DNA of 64,000 nt from Pantoea sp. Ap-967. GTDB lineage: Bacteria > Pseudomonadota > Gammaproteobacteria > Pseudomonadales > Pseudomonadaceae. Where the stretch lies: positions 1-64,000 of the forward strand of contig NZ_VWXK01000014.1 of assembly GCF_011752565.1 (NCBI RefSeq), read 5' to 3'. Below are positions 12,101 through 19,887 of this stretch, piece after piece. Under the pieces are notes generated by a model, which was not told the DNA's origin, did no database searches, and saw only the letters and a list, made by a program, of their open reading frames with translations. How positions within the stretch are numbered: the first letter of the stretch is position 1; every line of letters starts with the position of its first letter. The translations under genes and the position numbers were made by a program.

Positions 12101-14611
12101 AGCGAGGCCATTTCACCCGCCTCCGACCAGGCCGCCCGCGCCTATGACACGCTGCGCGAAGCGATCATGCAGCATTGGTACGACACCGCCCTGGAGGATG
12201 ACCACGCCCTCGGCGCCGAACTGAGCGTCCAGGGCGTACCGTTGACCGACATCCCCATGACCCTGCCCGGTTTCTTCTACCGGCGCATACGCAGCCTGCA
12301 CCTGCTCGACCTGCCCAGCGGCACCCTGGCCGGCTGGGGGCAGAACGAGCGCCTGATGCAACGCCTGTTCGGGCTGCTGCCGCAACTCGAAGCCCTGGAG
12401 ATCAGCCGGCCCAACCACCCTCGGGCAACGCCCTCGCTGCTGCCCAGCGTAACGGGCATCGCCACGGCCCTGCCCAACTTGCGCAGGCTGGCACTGACCA
12501 ACCAGAACATCGCCTTCACCGGCAGCCACCTGAATGCGCTGGCGGAGCTGGAGCACCTGGGCCACCTGGACCTCAGTGGCAACCGCTTGCAGCAAAGCGG
12601 TGACCGGCCAAGCTTCCATGCATTCAACCTGGATTACCTGGGGCTCAACCGCATGCAATTGAGCCAGTGGCCCCTTGGCATCGGCAGCGACGCCCTGGGG
12701 CGCCTGGGCCACCTGTCGTTGCAGGACAACAACCTCACCTCGCTACCCGCCTTCCTGCTCAACGAGGCAGACACGCTCACCCGGCCGCCAGCCATTGCCC
12801 TGGAAGGCAACACCATCAACGAAACCCACCTGCAACGCCTGTTGCTCAACGAGCGCGCCGAAACGGCCCAGGTGACCGTGGACCAGCCCTCGGCACTCAA
12901 TGAGCGCCTGGCGCTTATCCGCAATGAACGCCAACAAATGCGCGATGCGATCGATGGCTGGGCCCAGGCATCGAGTTCGAACAACCCGCTGACCCAGGCC
13001 GCACTGGAAGACCGGCAGCGCATCGCCACCGCGATCAATGAATTCTGGGAGCGCCAGGAACGCGGCCAGCAATACCTGCGCCTGGCACTGGAAGACGTTG
13101 CCATCGAGCACTTCCCACGTCGGCTGCCGGCGTTCTTCGGTGGCCGCGTGCATTCGATGACACTGACCCGCCTCAGTGGCACCGCCTCGCAACTCAGCGA
13201 ACTGCTTGCGCGCTTCCCGAACATCACCCGCCTCACCATCGATGCACACCAGGGTGCAACACCGGCGCTCGCCTCGGCGCTGCTGCGCCTGCCGCAGCTG
13301 ACGTACCTTGAGTTTCGCAACATGGGCCTGGAAGTCGACCAGGCCATGCTCGAAACCTTTGCCGGGCTTGAACACCTGACATCGCTGGACCTTTCCGGCA
13401 ACCGGGTCGGCACCATCACCCAGGTGCCGGCCCGCCTGTCCAGCAACCTGAACTCCCTCGGGCTGACCAACATGAACCTGCAAGCCTGGCCGCAATGGTG
13501 CAATGATCTGCTGCCCCTGGAGCTGCTGGACCTGAGTGCGAACAACCTCACCGACCTGCCGGCGCACATTCTGGAAAACCTGAACGATGCCATGCCGATC
13601 TCGTCGATTTCCCTGTTCGACAACCCTTTGCCGCTGGAAACCATCCTGCGCGTGCGGGCGTTTTCCGACAGCCAGCGCACCTACTCCTTCGCCCTGGACA
13701 TCCCGGACAACCTGTTGCTGGTCAGCAACTCCAGCGAAGAGTCGCTGAGCCACCCGCACTTCCCGCTGCTGGGCGACGATACCCCCAGGCTGGAAGACTG
13801 GATGCTGGGCAACGATGCACAGAACGAGGCGTTGCAGGCCTGCTGGGAACAACTCGAAGGCAGCGACCTGTTGCGCCTGGTGGGCCGCCTGCACAATGCC
13901 GCGCCGTTCGTCGACCCCACCACCCAGGCCAGTTTCTGCGAGCGCGTGCGCCTGATGCTGGTGGCGGCCGTGGCCAACCAGGACGAGCGCCCGGTGATGG
14001 AAAGCATTGCCGCCGCCGCACTGCCCAACCCTGAAACGGGCACGCAAACCTGCCATGACGGCGCACTGCAGGAGTTCAACAACATCGAGCTGTACCTGAT
14101 GGCCAAGCGCTTGCTGATCGACGCGGGGGATACCCTGCAAACCCTGCATCGGCGCCTGCTGCAGCTGTTTCGCATCGGCCAGCTGGAAAAGCTTGCCAGC
14201 ATGCGCACAGGTTCCGGCGACCTGGTTTCGGTGCGCCTGGCCTACCGCCGGGAACTGGCGCGGGAGCTGGACCTGCCGATTGCCGACAGCATGCGTTTTC
14301 GCGGCGCCGCGAACCTGGCACGGGGGGAGCTTTCCAGGGTGTTGGAGAGCGTGCGCCAGAGCGAGCACAGTGAGGCGTTCATCGATTACCTGCTGGCCAA
14401 TGGCGACTGGACCGCACGCCTGCGCGCCGAGCACAGGGCCCGCTTCGAGGACATAGAGGCGCGCTTCGGGCAGCGGGTGTTGGAGCTGGCCGGTGCCGAC
14501 CATCCACTGGAGGAGGAACTACGCCTGCAGCAAGGCCTGCAGGATGACAGGGACCAGGAAGCGCTGGCGCTGCTGCGCGAGCTGACCCTTGGCTACGTCA
14601 ATAACGGGTGA
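9116..14611 (+). CDS. giant DUF6543/LRR/NEL protein, probable E3 ubiquitin ligase effector or toxin
   Basis: The protein has 1831 residues. The N-terminal 1000 residues resemble Pseudomonas dermonecrotic-toxin-like (DUF6543) proteins, with a hydrophobic hairpin at about 447-520 (LNIAALFIPPLGAVMLGVTV) that may insert into membranes. Leucine-rich repeats follow at about 1090-1218 and 1390-1490 (LGHLDLSGNRL, LTSLDLSGNRV, LELLDLSANNL). The C-terminal 300 residues match the NEL fold of IpaH/SspH ligases; the catalytic CxD is Cys1646-His-Asp1648 in TCHDGALQEFNNIEL. In known NEL proteins this cysteine carries ubiquitin, so the likely target is a eukaryotic host. No signal peptide or secretion gene is seen nearby. 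It stands alone between pip and hutG. The domain architecture is recognised by eye; activity is inferred. Confidence 0.82.
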   Translation: MFDPVKPTASNPGHYHQLVSSKLPGWVANAQPEQRQRMRQAASQRDPQLERACLAHPAVAKALTHTYGKHQQAEAGLKALLATVPALEPYATGLLTEAIKQRFGQALDVSRTYLMNLQRVAELKEALSSLGDDPFATSSRALKLATQSLLHSALQNFEAFEAQPGGLSAGNNASAILDSNDVSLLSRAQKLPILAEEFAALARELDIGGKYQGLLDALDPPADQPDADAVRAVFKTAERSSFTLQVHQAFLLGKIDSAVHATLLKLDRDSPVEHDGRPVLCAGVELLHTTLTGAMAIGIDARVETGAGRFPPGPEFPYDGWLVLYLPGMPEPLTQHASRADAEAFLLKQLPTLRRKEHQQLLPDRHKAGFLEKLTDTLEPYTWNASGQFKERIPDPDAHVRLHVQPFTQPCLDALAAQRQQRLRDDALFHAVPTATQDGITAERHLGYFKALSLTSLNIAALFIPPLGAVMLGVTVLQLANEAFEGIDSWLEGDRQQAFDYLMDVIDNVAIMAALLAAAQGQGIPVVERIPVETPSFIEELQPVELPDGEHRLWKPDLAPFAHDLVLPAGLKPDASGLIHHAGKTWLPVEDRVFSVRQAGNEYRLEHPTRPQAYQPAARHNGFGAWLLETEQPQTWRGPALLRRLGHLSAQVDEASLQTALKTCDIDEDVLRRTLAENRRLPALLEDTLQRFKLGQTYLSPGEFARAYENLPGPQAASSDSIQRVYPNLPSPVVDELIHSASALEREQLATGKIPLRLVEEIRVYQQRIRLARTYEGLYLAGVQSWDSDRLILQTLQRLPGWPAETKLQLLQRSHWPDQLHAIGPLDARPSPTITHAQAGYIVRETTLRETPVTLHPDLFTALHQALPEAMAQLQVADGKALQRLMQHSPLLPRPALRATLAMQPIRPGLRSPMRLADGRLGYPLSSGDNAAQGSTRQHLLATVRATGIPERTNRPAEHILMSIAGQGRNRLQIVEYLTALLEERSALQRGLDDWSEAISPASDQAARAYDTLREAIMQHWYDTALEDDHALGAELSVQGVPLTDIPMTLPGFFYRRIRSLHLLDLPSGTLAGWGQNERLMQRLFGLLPQLEALEISRPNHPRATPSLLPSVTGIATALPNLRRLALTNQNIAFTGSHLNALAELEHLGHLDLSGNRLQQSGDRPSFHAFNLDYLGLNRMQLSQWPLGIGSDALGRLGHLSLQDNNLTSLPAFLLNEADTLTRPPAIALEGNTINETHLQRLLLNERAETAQVTVDQPSALNERLALIRNERQQMRDAIDGWAQASSSNNPLTQAALEDRQRIATAINEFWERQERGQQYLRLALEDVAIEHFPRRLPAFFGGRVHSMTLTRLSGTASQLSELLARFPNITRLTIDAHQGATPALASALLRLPQLTYLEFRNMGLEVDQAMLETFAGLEHLTSLDLSGNRVGTITQVPARLSSNLNSLGLTNMNLQAWPQWCNDLLPLELLDLSANNLTDLPAHILENLNDAMPISSISLFDNPLPLETILRVRAFSDSQRTYSFALDIPDNLLLVSNSSEESLSHPHFPLLGDDTPRLEDWMLGNDAQNEALQACWEQLEGSDLLRLVGRLHNAAPFVDPTTQASFCERVRLMLVAAVANQDERPVMESIAAAALPNPETGTQTCHDGALQEFNNIELYLMAKRLLIDAGDTLQTLHRRLLQLFRIGQLEKLASMRTGSGDLVSVRLAYRRELARELDLPIADSMRFRGAANLARGELSRVLESVRQSEHSEAFIDYLLANGDWTARLRAEHRARFEDIEARFGQRVLELAGADHPLEEELRLQQGLQDDRDQEALALLRELTLGYVNNG

Positions 14612-14617
14612 AGATGG

Positions 14618-14714
14618 CACCGGCGTTGCCGGTGATCGCGAGCTGCGCTCGCTCCTACGGGGACCGGGGAGGCTGGCCCTTCGTAGGAGCGAGCGCAGCT
14701 CGCGATGGGGCCGC
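14618..14714. repeat. REP pair (GCGAGC/GCTCGC class)
   Basis: ATCGCGAGCTGCGCTCGCTC at about 14634 faces its inverse at 14682-14706, about 25 bp apart. It occupies the gap between the convergent ends of the NEL gene and hutG. Confidence 0.85.
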
Positions 14715-14719
14715 CCCCG

Positions 14720-15529
14720 TTATACCCGCCTCCCATAACGCTCCCGGCCCCACGCCAGCATCGCCTGCAACAGCGCCTGCAACACCTGCTGGGTGGGCTG
14801 GGCGCGGTCTTCGCGGTAGGCGAAGGGCTCGTACTCTTCCATGTAGGTACTTTGCGCCAGCTCCAGCTGTACCGCGTGGATGTGGTTCGCCGGGGCGCCG
14901 TAGTGCCGGGTGATATGGCCACCCTTGAAACGCCCGTTGAGCACATGGCTGTAGCCCTGCGCCTCGCCACACACGCCCTGCAGGCGCTCGGCCAGCGCCG
15001 GGTCGCAACTGGCGCCGTTGAAGGTGCCCAGGTTGAAGTCCGGCAGCTTGCCGTCGAACAGGTGCGGGATCAGCGAGCGGATCGAGTGGGCATCCCACAA
15101 CAGGGCATAGCCATGGGCTTCACGCAGGCGTGCCAGCTCACTGCGGATCGTGTTGTGATAAGGCCGCCAGATCGTCTCCAGGTAGCGCTCACGCTCTGCG
15201 GCGGTGGGCGCCAGGCCTTCCTTGAACAGCGGCTCGCCATCGAACAGTGTCGAGGGGTACAAGCCCGTGGTGGCGCCGGCATACAGCGGCTTGTCATCGT
15301 CCGGGCGGTTCAGGTCGATGACGAAGCGCGAATACTCCGCCGCCACCACGCTCGCCCCCAGTTCACGGGCAAATTCATACAAACGCGGAATGTGCCAGTC
15401 GGTGTCGGGCAGGCTGCGTGCGGCCTCGACCAGCCCCTGGTCCACGGCGGGTGTCAATTTCAGGCCGGCGTGGGGCATGCTGATCAGCAGGGGCAAGCGG
15501 CCCTGGTGGAAACTCAGTACCTTGTCCAT
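14720..15529 (-). CDS. hutG: N-formylglutamate deformylase
   Basis: This 269-residue enzyme performs the last step of the five-step histidine pathway, N-formyl-L-glutamate to glutamate and formate. The start is the ATG at 15529 (MDKVLSFHQG); the open frame upstream overlaps hutI and is not used. It belongs to the FGase family, with the conserved LISMPHAG opening, DLNRP and WDAHSIRS. It lies 10 bases after hutI and is the last gene of the hut operon. The presence of HutF upstream fits this deformylase route rather than the direct formiminoglutamase route. Confidence 0.95.
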   Translation of the reverse strand: MDKVLSFHQGRLPLLISMPHAGLKLTPAVDQGLVEAARSLPDTDWHIPRLYEFARELGASVVAAEYSRFVIDLNRPDDDKPLYAGATTGLYPSTLFDGEPLFKEGLAPTAAERERYLETIWRPYHNTIRSELARLREAHGYALLWDAHSIRSLIPHLFDGKLPDFNLGTFNGASCDPALAERLQGVCGEAQGYSHVLNGRFKGGHITRHYGAPANHIHAVQLELAQSTYMEEYEPFAYREDRAQPTQQVLQALLQAMLAWGRERYGRRV

Positions 15530-15539
15530 CGTGCCTCGC

Positions 15540-16745
15540 TCAATGGGAGATTTCATGGCCCAGGCGCACCACGCGCTTGGGCAGGTCGCCGCCCAGCCAG
15601 TAGGCCAGGTCGGCAGGGCGGGCGATTTGCCAGGCGACGAAGTCGGCCACCTTGCCGGTTTCCAGCGAGCCATGGCTGTCGCCCAGGCCCAGCGCGGTAG
15701 CCGCATGCAACGTAACGCCAGCCAGGGCCTCTTCCGGGGTCATGCGGAACAGCGTGCAGCCCATGTTCAGCATCAGGCGCAGTGACAACCCGGGCGAAGT
15801 GCCGGGGTTGAGGTCGCTGGCCAGGGCAATTTTCACCCCATGGCGGCGCAGTGCATCCATCGGCGGTAACTGGGTTTCACGCAGGAAGTAGAAAGCGCCC
15901 GGCAGCAGCACGGCGACGGTGCCGGCCTTGGCCATGGCGATGGCATCTTCCTCGGTCATGAACTCCAGGTGGTCGGCCGAGAGCGCCTGGTAACGTGCAG
16001 CCAGGCTTGAGCCGTGCAACGACGACAACTGCTCGGCATGCAGCTTCACCGGCAAACCCAGTTCACGGGCCTTGATGAACACCTTTTCCACTTGCGCCGG
16101 GGAAAACGCCAGGTGCTCGCAAAACGCATCCACCGCATCCACCAGCCCTTCGCCAGCCAGGGCCGGCAGCATCTCGTCGCAGATATGGGCGATATAGGCG
16201 TCGGCCCTGCCGGCGTACTCCGGCGGCAGGGCGTGGGCGGCCAGGCAGGTGGCGCGCACCGTCAGCGGCAACTCATCGGCCAGGCGCCGGGCCACACGCA
16301 GCATCTTGCGTTCGTTGGCCAGGTCCAGGCCGTAGCCGGACTTGACCTCGACGGTGGTCACACCATCGCGCATCAACGCCTGAACCCGCTGGCGGGCACT
16401 GGCGAACAGTTCGTCCTCGCTGGCGCTGCGGGTCGCCCGCACGGTGCTGGCGATGCCGCCCCCCTGGGCGGCGATCTCGGCATAGCTCACGCCCTGCAGG
16501 CGCTGCTCGAACTCGCCACTGCGGTTGCCGCCGAACACCGCGTGGGTGTGGCAGTCGACCAGCCCCGGGGTGACCCAGGCGCCGCCCAGGTCGACGGTGC
16601 GCTCGGCCTTCACCAGCGCCAGCTCGGCACGCGGGCCGATCCACTCGATCAACCCCTCGTGGGTAACGATGGCCGCGTCTTCGATGACCGAGTAACGGCC
16701 CTCGCTCAGGGTTGCCGCATGGCAGTGCTGCCAGAGGGTTCTCAT
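15540..16745 (-). CDS. hutI: imidazolonepropionase
   Basis: This 401-residue amidohydrolase opens the ring of 4-imidazolone-5-propionate to N-formimino-L-glutamate. The start is the ATG at 16745 (MRTLWQHCHAATL), with GGAG 7 bases upstream; a TTG two codons earlier is less likely. Metal-binding signatures are visible: VDCHTHAVFGG near residue 70 and KLHAEQLSS further on, then ALASDLNPGTSP. It is the second-last gene of the hut operon, 15 bases after the permease and 10 before hutG. Confidence 0.97.
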   Translation of the reverse strand: MRTLWQHCHAATLSEGRYSVIEDAAIVTHEGLIEWIGPRAELALVKAERTVDLGGAWVTPGLVDCHTHAVFGGNRSGEFEQRLQGVSYAEIAAQGGGIASTVRATRSASEDELFASARQRVQALMRDGVTTVEVKSGYGLDLANERKMLRVARRLADELPLTVRATCLAAHALPPEYAGRADAYIAHICDEMLPALAGEGLVDAVDAFCEHLAFSPAQVEKVFIKARELGLPVKLHAEQLSSLHGSSLAARYQALSADHLEFMTEEDAIAMAKAGTVAVLLPGAFYFLRETQLPPMDALRRHGVKIALASDLNPGTSPGLSLRLMLNMGCTLFRMTPEEALAGVTLHAATALGLGDSHGSLETGKVADFVAWQIARPADLAYWLGGDLPKRVVRLGHEISH

Positions 16746-16760
16746 GTGCAATCTCCTAGG

Positions 16761-18152
16761 CTAGCGGTGCAGCTCGGCAGGCACGTGCTTGCCTGCACGT
16801 GGCTTGCACCACAACAGGTAGGACGCCACCAGGAATACCACCCAGACCACGCCGACCAGCAAGGCTGCCTGGGTATCGGGGAAGTAGCCGAGCACGCCGA
16901 AAATGAACACCATGAAGGCAATCGCCATGGCCGGCCCGTAAGGCCAGAACGGCACCGGGAATTTCAACTGGGCCGCCTCTTCACGGCTCATGCGCCGGCG
17001 CATGGCCACCTGGGTGACCAGGATCATCAGCCACACCCACACGGTGGCGAAGGTGGCGATGGAGGCGATCAGCAGGAACACGTTTTCCGGAATCAGGTAG
17101 TTGAGCAGCACGCCCAGCAACAGCGCCGCGCCCATCACCACCACGGTCATCCACGGCACGCCATGTTTGGACAATTTGCCGAAGCTGCGCGGTGCATGGC
17201 CTTGCTGGGCCAGGCCATACATCATGCGGCCGGCGCCGAAGATGTCACTGTTGATGGCCGACACCGCCGCCGAGATCACCACGATGTTCAGCACTGCGGC
17301 GGCAGAGCCGATGCCCAGGTGGCTGAAGATCTGCACGAACGGGCTGCCTTCGCTGCCGATCTGCGGCCAAGGGTACAGGCACATCAGCACCAGCAGGGTG
17401 AGCACGTAGAACAGCAGGATGCGCAGCGGCACGGCATTGATCGCCTTGGGAATCACGCGCTGTGGGTCTTTCGCCTCGCCGGCGGTGACACCGATGATCT
17501 CGATGCCGCCGAAGGCAAACATCACCACGGCGAACGAGGCAATCACGCCGGTGATGCCGTTGGGCATGAAGCCGCCATGGGCGAACAGGTTACCCAGGCC
17601 CACGGCATGCTCGCCGGTGACCTGGCTGAAACCGAAGGCCATGATGCCGATGCCCGCCAGGATCATCGCCACGATGGCGCCGACCTTGAGCAGCGACAGC
17701 CAGAATTCCATTTCGCCGAACACTTTGACGTTGCACAGGTTCAGGCCGCCGATGACGAAGACGATGCCCAGCACCCAGATCCAGCGGGCCACTTCCGGGA
17801 ACCAGAAGCCCATGTAGATACCGAAGGCGGTGACGTCGGCGATGGCGACGATGACCATCTCGAAGGCGTAGGTCCAGCCCAGGATGAAGCCTGCCATGGG
17901 GCCGAGGTAGGTGGTGGCGTAATGGCCGAAGGAACCGGCGACGGGGTTGTGCACGGCCATTTCGCCAAGCGCGCGCATGACCATGAATACCGCCGCGCCG
18001 CCAATCAGGTACGCCAGCAGCACCGCCGGGCCGGCCATCTGGATGGCCGAGGCAGAACCGTAGAACAGGCCGGTGCCGATGGCCGAGCCAAGGGCCATGA
18101 AGCGGATGTGGCGGGCCGTTAGCCCGCGCTTGAGACCTTGAGCTTGTTGCAT
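16761..18152 (-). CDS. hutT: histidine permease, amino acid-polyamine-organocation family
   Basis: This 463-residue inner-membrane transporter has about 12 membrane helices. The APC-family signature GSAIGTGLFYGSASAI follows the N-terminal LKRGLTARHIRFMALG. A Shine-Dalgarno AAGGA precedes the ATG. It lies within the hut cluster between hutH and hutI, which makes histidine (or urocanate) the likely substrate. ProY and other proline or aromatic permeases have close sequences, so the substrate rests on context. Confidence 0.85.
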   Translation of the reverse strand: MQQAQGLKRGLTARHIRFMALGSAIGTGLFYGSASAIQMAGPAVLLAYLIGGAAVFMVMRALGEMAVHNPVAGSFGHYATTYLGPMAGFILGWTYAFEMVIVAIADVTAFGIYMGFWFPEVARWIWVLGIVFVIGGLNLCNVKVFGEMEFWLSLLKVGAIVAMILAGIGIMAFGFSQVTGEHAVGLGNLFAHGGFMPNGITGVIASFAVVMFAFGGIEIIGVTAGEAKDPQRVIPKAINAVPLRILLFYVLTLLVLMCLYPWPQIGSEGSPFVQIFSHLGIGSAAAVLNIVVISAAVSAINSDIFGAGRMMYGLAQQGHAPRSFGKLSKHGVPWMTVVVMGAALLLGVLLNYLIPENVFLLIASIATFATVWVWLMILVTQVAMRRRMSREEAAQLKFPVPFWPYGPAMAIAFMVFIFGVLGYFPDTQAALLVGVVWVVFLVASYLLWCKPRAGKHVPAELHR

Positions 18153-18193
18153 GTCACGTCCTTAAATTGTTTTTGTGGTCGTGAGATCGAGGA

Positions 18194-18280
18194 GGGCTGC
18201 CCTGCAGCCCTGTTCGCCGGGCGAACCTGCCCCCTGTAGGAGCGGGCTTGCCCCGCGAATGGGCCGCCAAGCGGCCCCAG
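18194..18280. repeat. REP element (GGGCTTGCCC class) inside the hut operon
   Basis: The core TGTAGGAGCGGGCTTGCCCC stands between GGGCTGCCCTGCAGCCC on the left and a GGGCCGCCAAGCGGCCC stem on the right. It lies between hutH and hutT and may set different mRNA levels for the two parts of the operon. Confidence 0.8.
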
Positions 18281-18285
18281 GTGCA

Positions 18286-19818
18286 TCAAAGGCTAGGCAG
18301 GACCCCAGCAGGCAGCAGCCCGGTCAGGCTCCCTTGGGCCAGCAACTCGACAGCCGCCTCGATGTCCGGCGCAAAGAAGCGGTCACGGTCATAGTGCGGC
18401 ACCTCACGACGCAGCGCCTGGCGGGCCTGCTCCAGCTTCGCCGAAGTCTTCAGGCCCTTGCGCAGGTCCAGCCCCTGGCACGCACCCAGCCATTCGATGG
18501 CCAGCACGCCCCGGGTGTTCTCGGCCATTTCCCACAGACGCTTGCCGGCGGCAGGCGCCATCGACACGTGGTCTTCCTGGTTGGCCGAGGTCGGCAGGCT
18601 ATCGACACTGTGCGGGTGGGACAAGGCCTTGTTCTCGCTGGCCAGCGCGGCGGCGGTGACCTGGGCGATCATGAAGCCGGAGTTGACCCCGCCGTTTTCC
18701 ACCAGGAAAGGCGGCAGCTGGGACATGTGCTTGTCCATCATCAGCGAAATGCGTCGCTCGCTCAGCGAGCCTATCTCGGCAATCGCCAGGGCAAGGTTGT
18801 CGGCAGCCATGGCCACGGGTTCGGCGTGGAAGTTGCCACCGGAAATCACATCGCCCTCGGCGGCGAACACCAGCGGGTTGTCCGACACGGCGTTGGCTTC
18901 GATGCCCAGCACCTCGGCCGCCTGGCGGATCTGGGTCAGGCAGGCGCCCATGACCTGTGGCTGGCAGCGCAGCGAGTACGGGTCTTGAACCTTGTCGCAG
19001 TTCTTGTGCGACAGCGACACTTCGCTGGAATCGCCCAGCAGGTCGCGGAAGCAGGCAGCGGTGTCGATCTGGCCGTGCTGGCCGCGCACGGCATGGATGC
19101 GCGCATCGAACGGCGAGCGCGAGCCGAGTGCTGCTTCGACGCTCAGGCCGCCGCAGGCGATGGCGGCGGCGTACAGGTCTTCGGCCTGGAACAGGCCGCG
19201 CAGGGCATAGGCGGTGGATGCCTGGGTGCCGTTGAGCAGCGCCAGGCCTTCCTTGGCGGCCAGGGTCAGCGGTTCAAGGCCGGCGACGGCCAGGGCTTCG
19301 CTGGCTGGCAGCCACTGGCCCTGGTAGCGGGCCTTGCCTTCGCCGAGCAGCACCAGCGACATGTGCGCCAGCGGGGCGAGGTCGCCGGAGGCGCCCACCG
19401 AGCCCTTGAGCGGAATGTGTGGGTAGACTTCGGCGTTGACCAGGCCGATCAGCGCATCGATGACCTTGCGCCGGATGCCGGAGAAACCGCGGCTCAGGCT
19501 GTTGATCTTGAGCACCATGATCAGCCGCACCAGGGCGTCGTCCAGCGGCGCGCCAACACCGGCGGCGTGGGACAGCACCAGCGAACGCTGCAGGTTTTCC
19601 AGGTCGTGGCTGGCGATGCGGGTCGAGGCCAGCAGGCCGAAACCGGTGTTGATGCCGTAGGCGGTGCGGTCCTCGGCGATGATCTGCTCAACGCAGGCAA
19701 CGCTGGCGTCGATGGCCGGCGCGGCGCTGGCATCGAGCTGCAGGCGCACGGGGGCGGCGTGGATGGCGCGCAGCTGGGCCAGGGTCAGGGTGCCGGGCTT
19801 GAGGGTCAATTCGGTCAC
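18286..19818 (-). CDS. hutH: histidine ammonia-lyase
   Basis: This 510-residue cytosolic enzyme performs the first step of histidine breakdown, L-histidine to trans-urocanate and ammonia. The Ala143-Ser144-Gly145 triad (GSVGASGDLAPLAH) forms the MIO electrophile, and Tyr54 (TAYGINTGFG) is the expected catalytic tyrosine. Length equals that of the structurally known P. putida enzyme. It lies 69 bases after hutU on the same strand and is followed by a REP element. Confidence 0.98.
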   Translation of the reverse strand: MTELTLKPGTLTLAQLRAIHAAPVRLQLDASAAPAIDASVACVEQIIAEDRTAYGINTGFGLLASTRIASHDLENLQRSLVLSHAAGVGAPLDDALVRLIMVLKINSLSRGFSGIRRKVIDALIGLVNAEVYPHIPLKGSVGASGDLAPLAHMSLVLLGEGKARYQGQWLPASEALAVAGLEPLTLAAKEGLALLNGTQASTAYALRGLFQAEDLYAAAIACGGLSVEAALGSRSPFDARIHAVRGQHGQIDTAACFRDLLGDSSEVSLSHKNCDKVQDPYSLRCQPQVMGACLTQIRQAAEVLGIEANAVSDNPLVFAAEGDVISGGNFHAEPVAMAADNLALAIAEIGSLSERRISLMMDKHMSQLPPFLVENGGVNSGFMIAQVTAAALASENKALSHPHSVDSLPTSANQEDHVSMAPAAGKRLWEMAENTRGVLAIEWLGACQGLDLRKGLKTSAKLEQARQALRREVPHYDRDRFFAPDIEAAVELLAQGSLTGLLPAGVLPSL

Positions 19819-19887
19819 TTCGCTACTCCATTGTGGCGGGGGCCCACAGGCCCCTCTTGTTGTTCAGTATCACTCAAGGTGCAGCGA

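Noticed and set aside
15530..15706. Upstream extension of the hutG reading frame
   Set aside because: It overlaps hutI coding sequence and family members start at MDKVLSFHQG.
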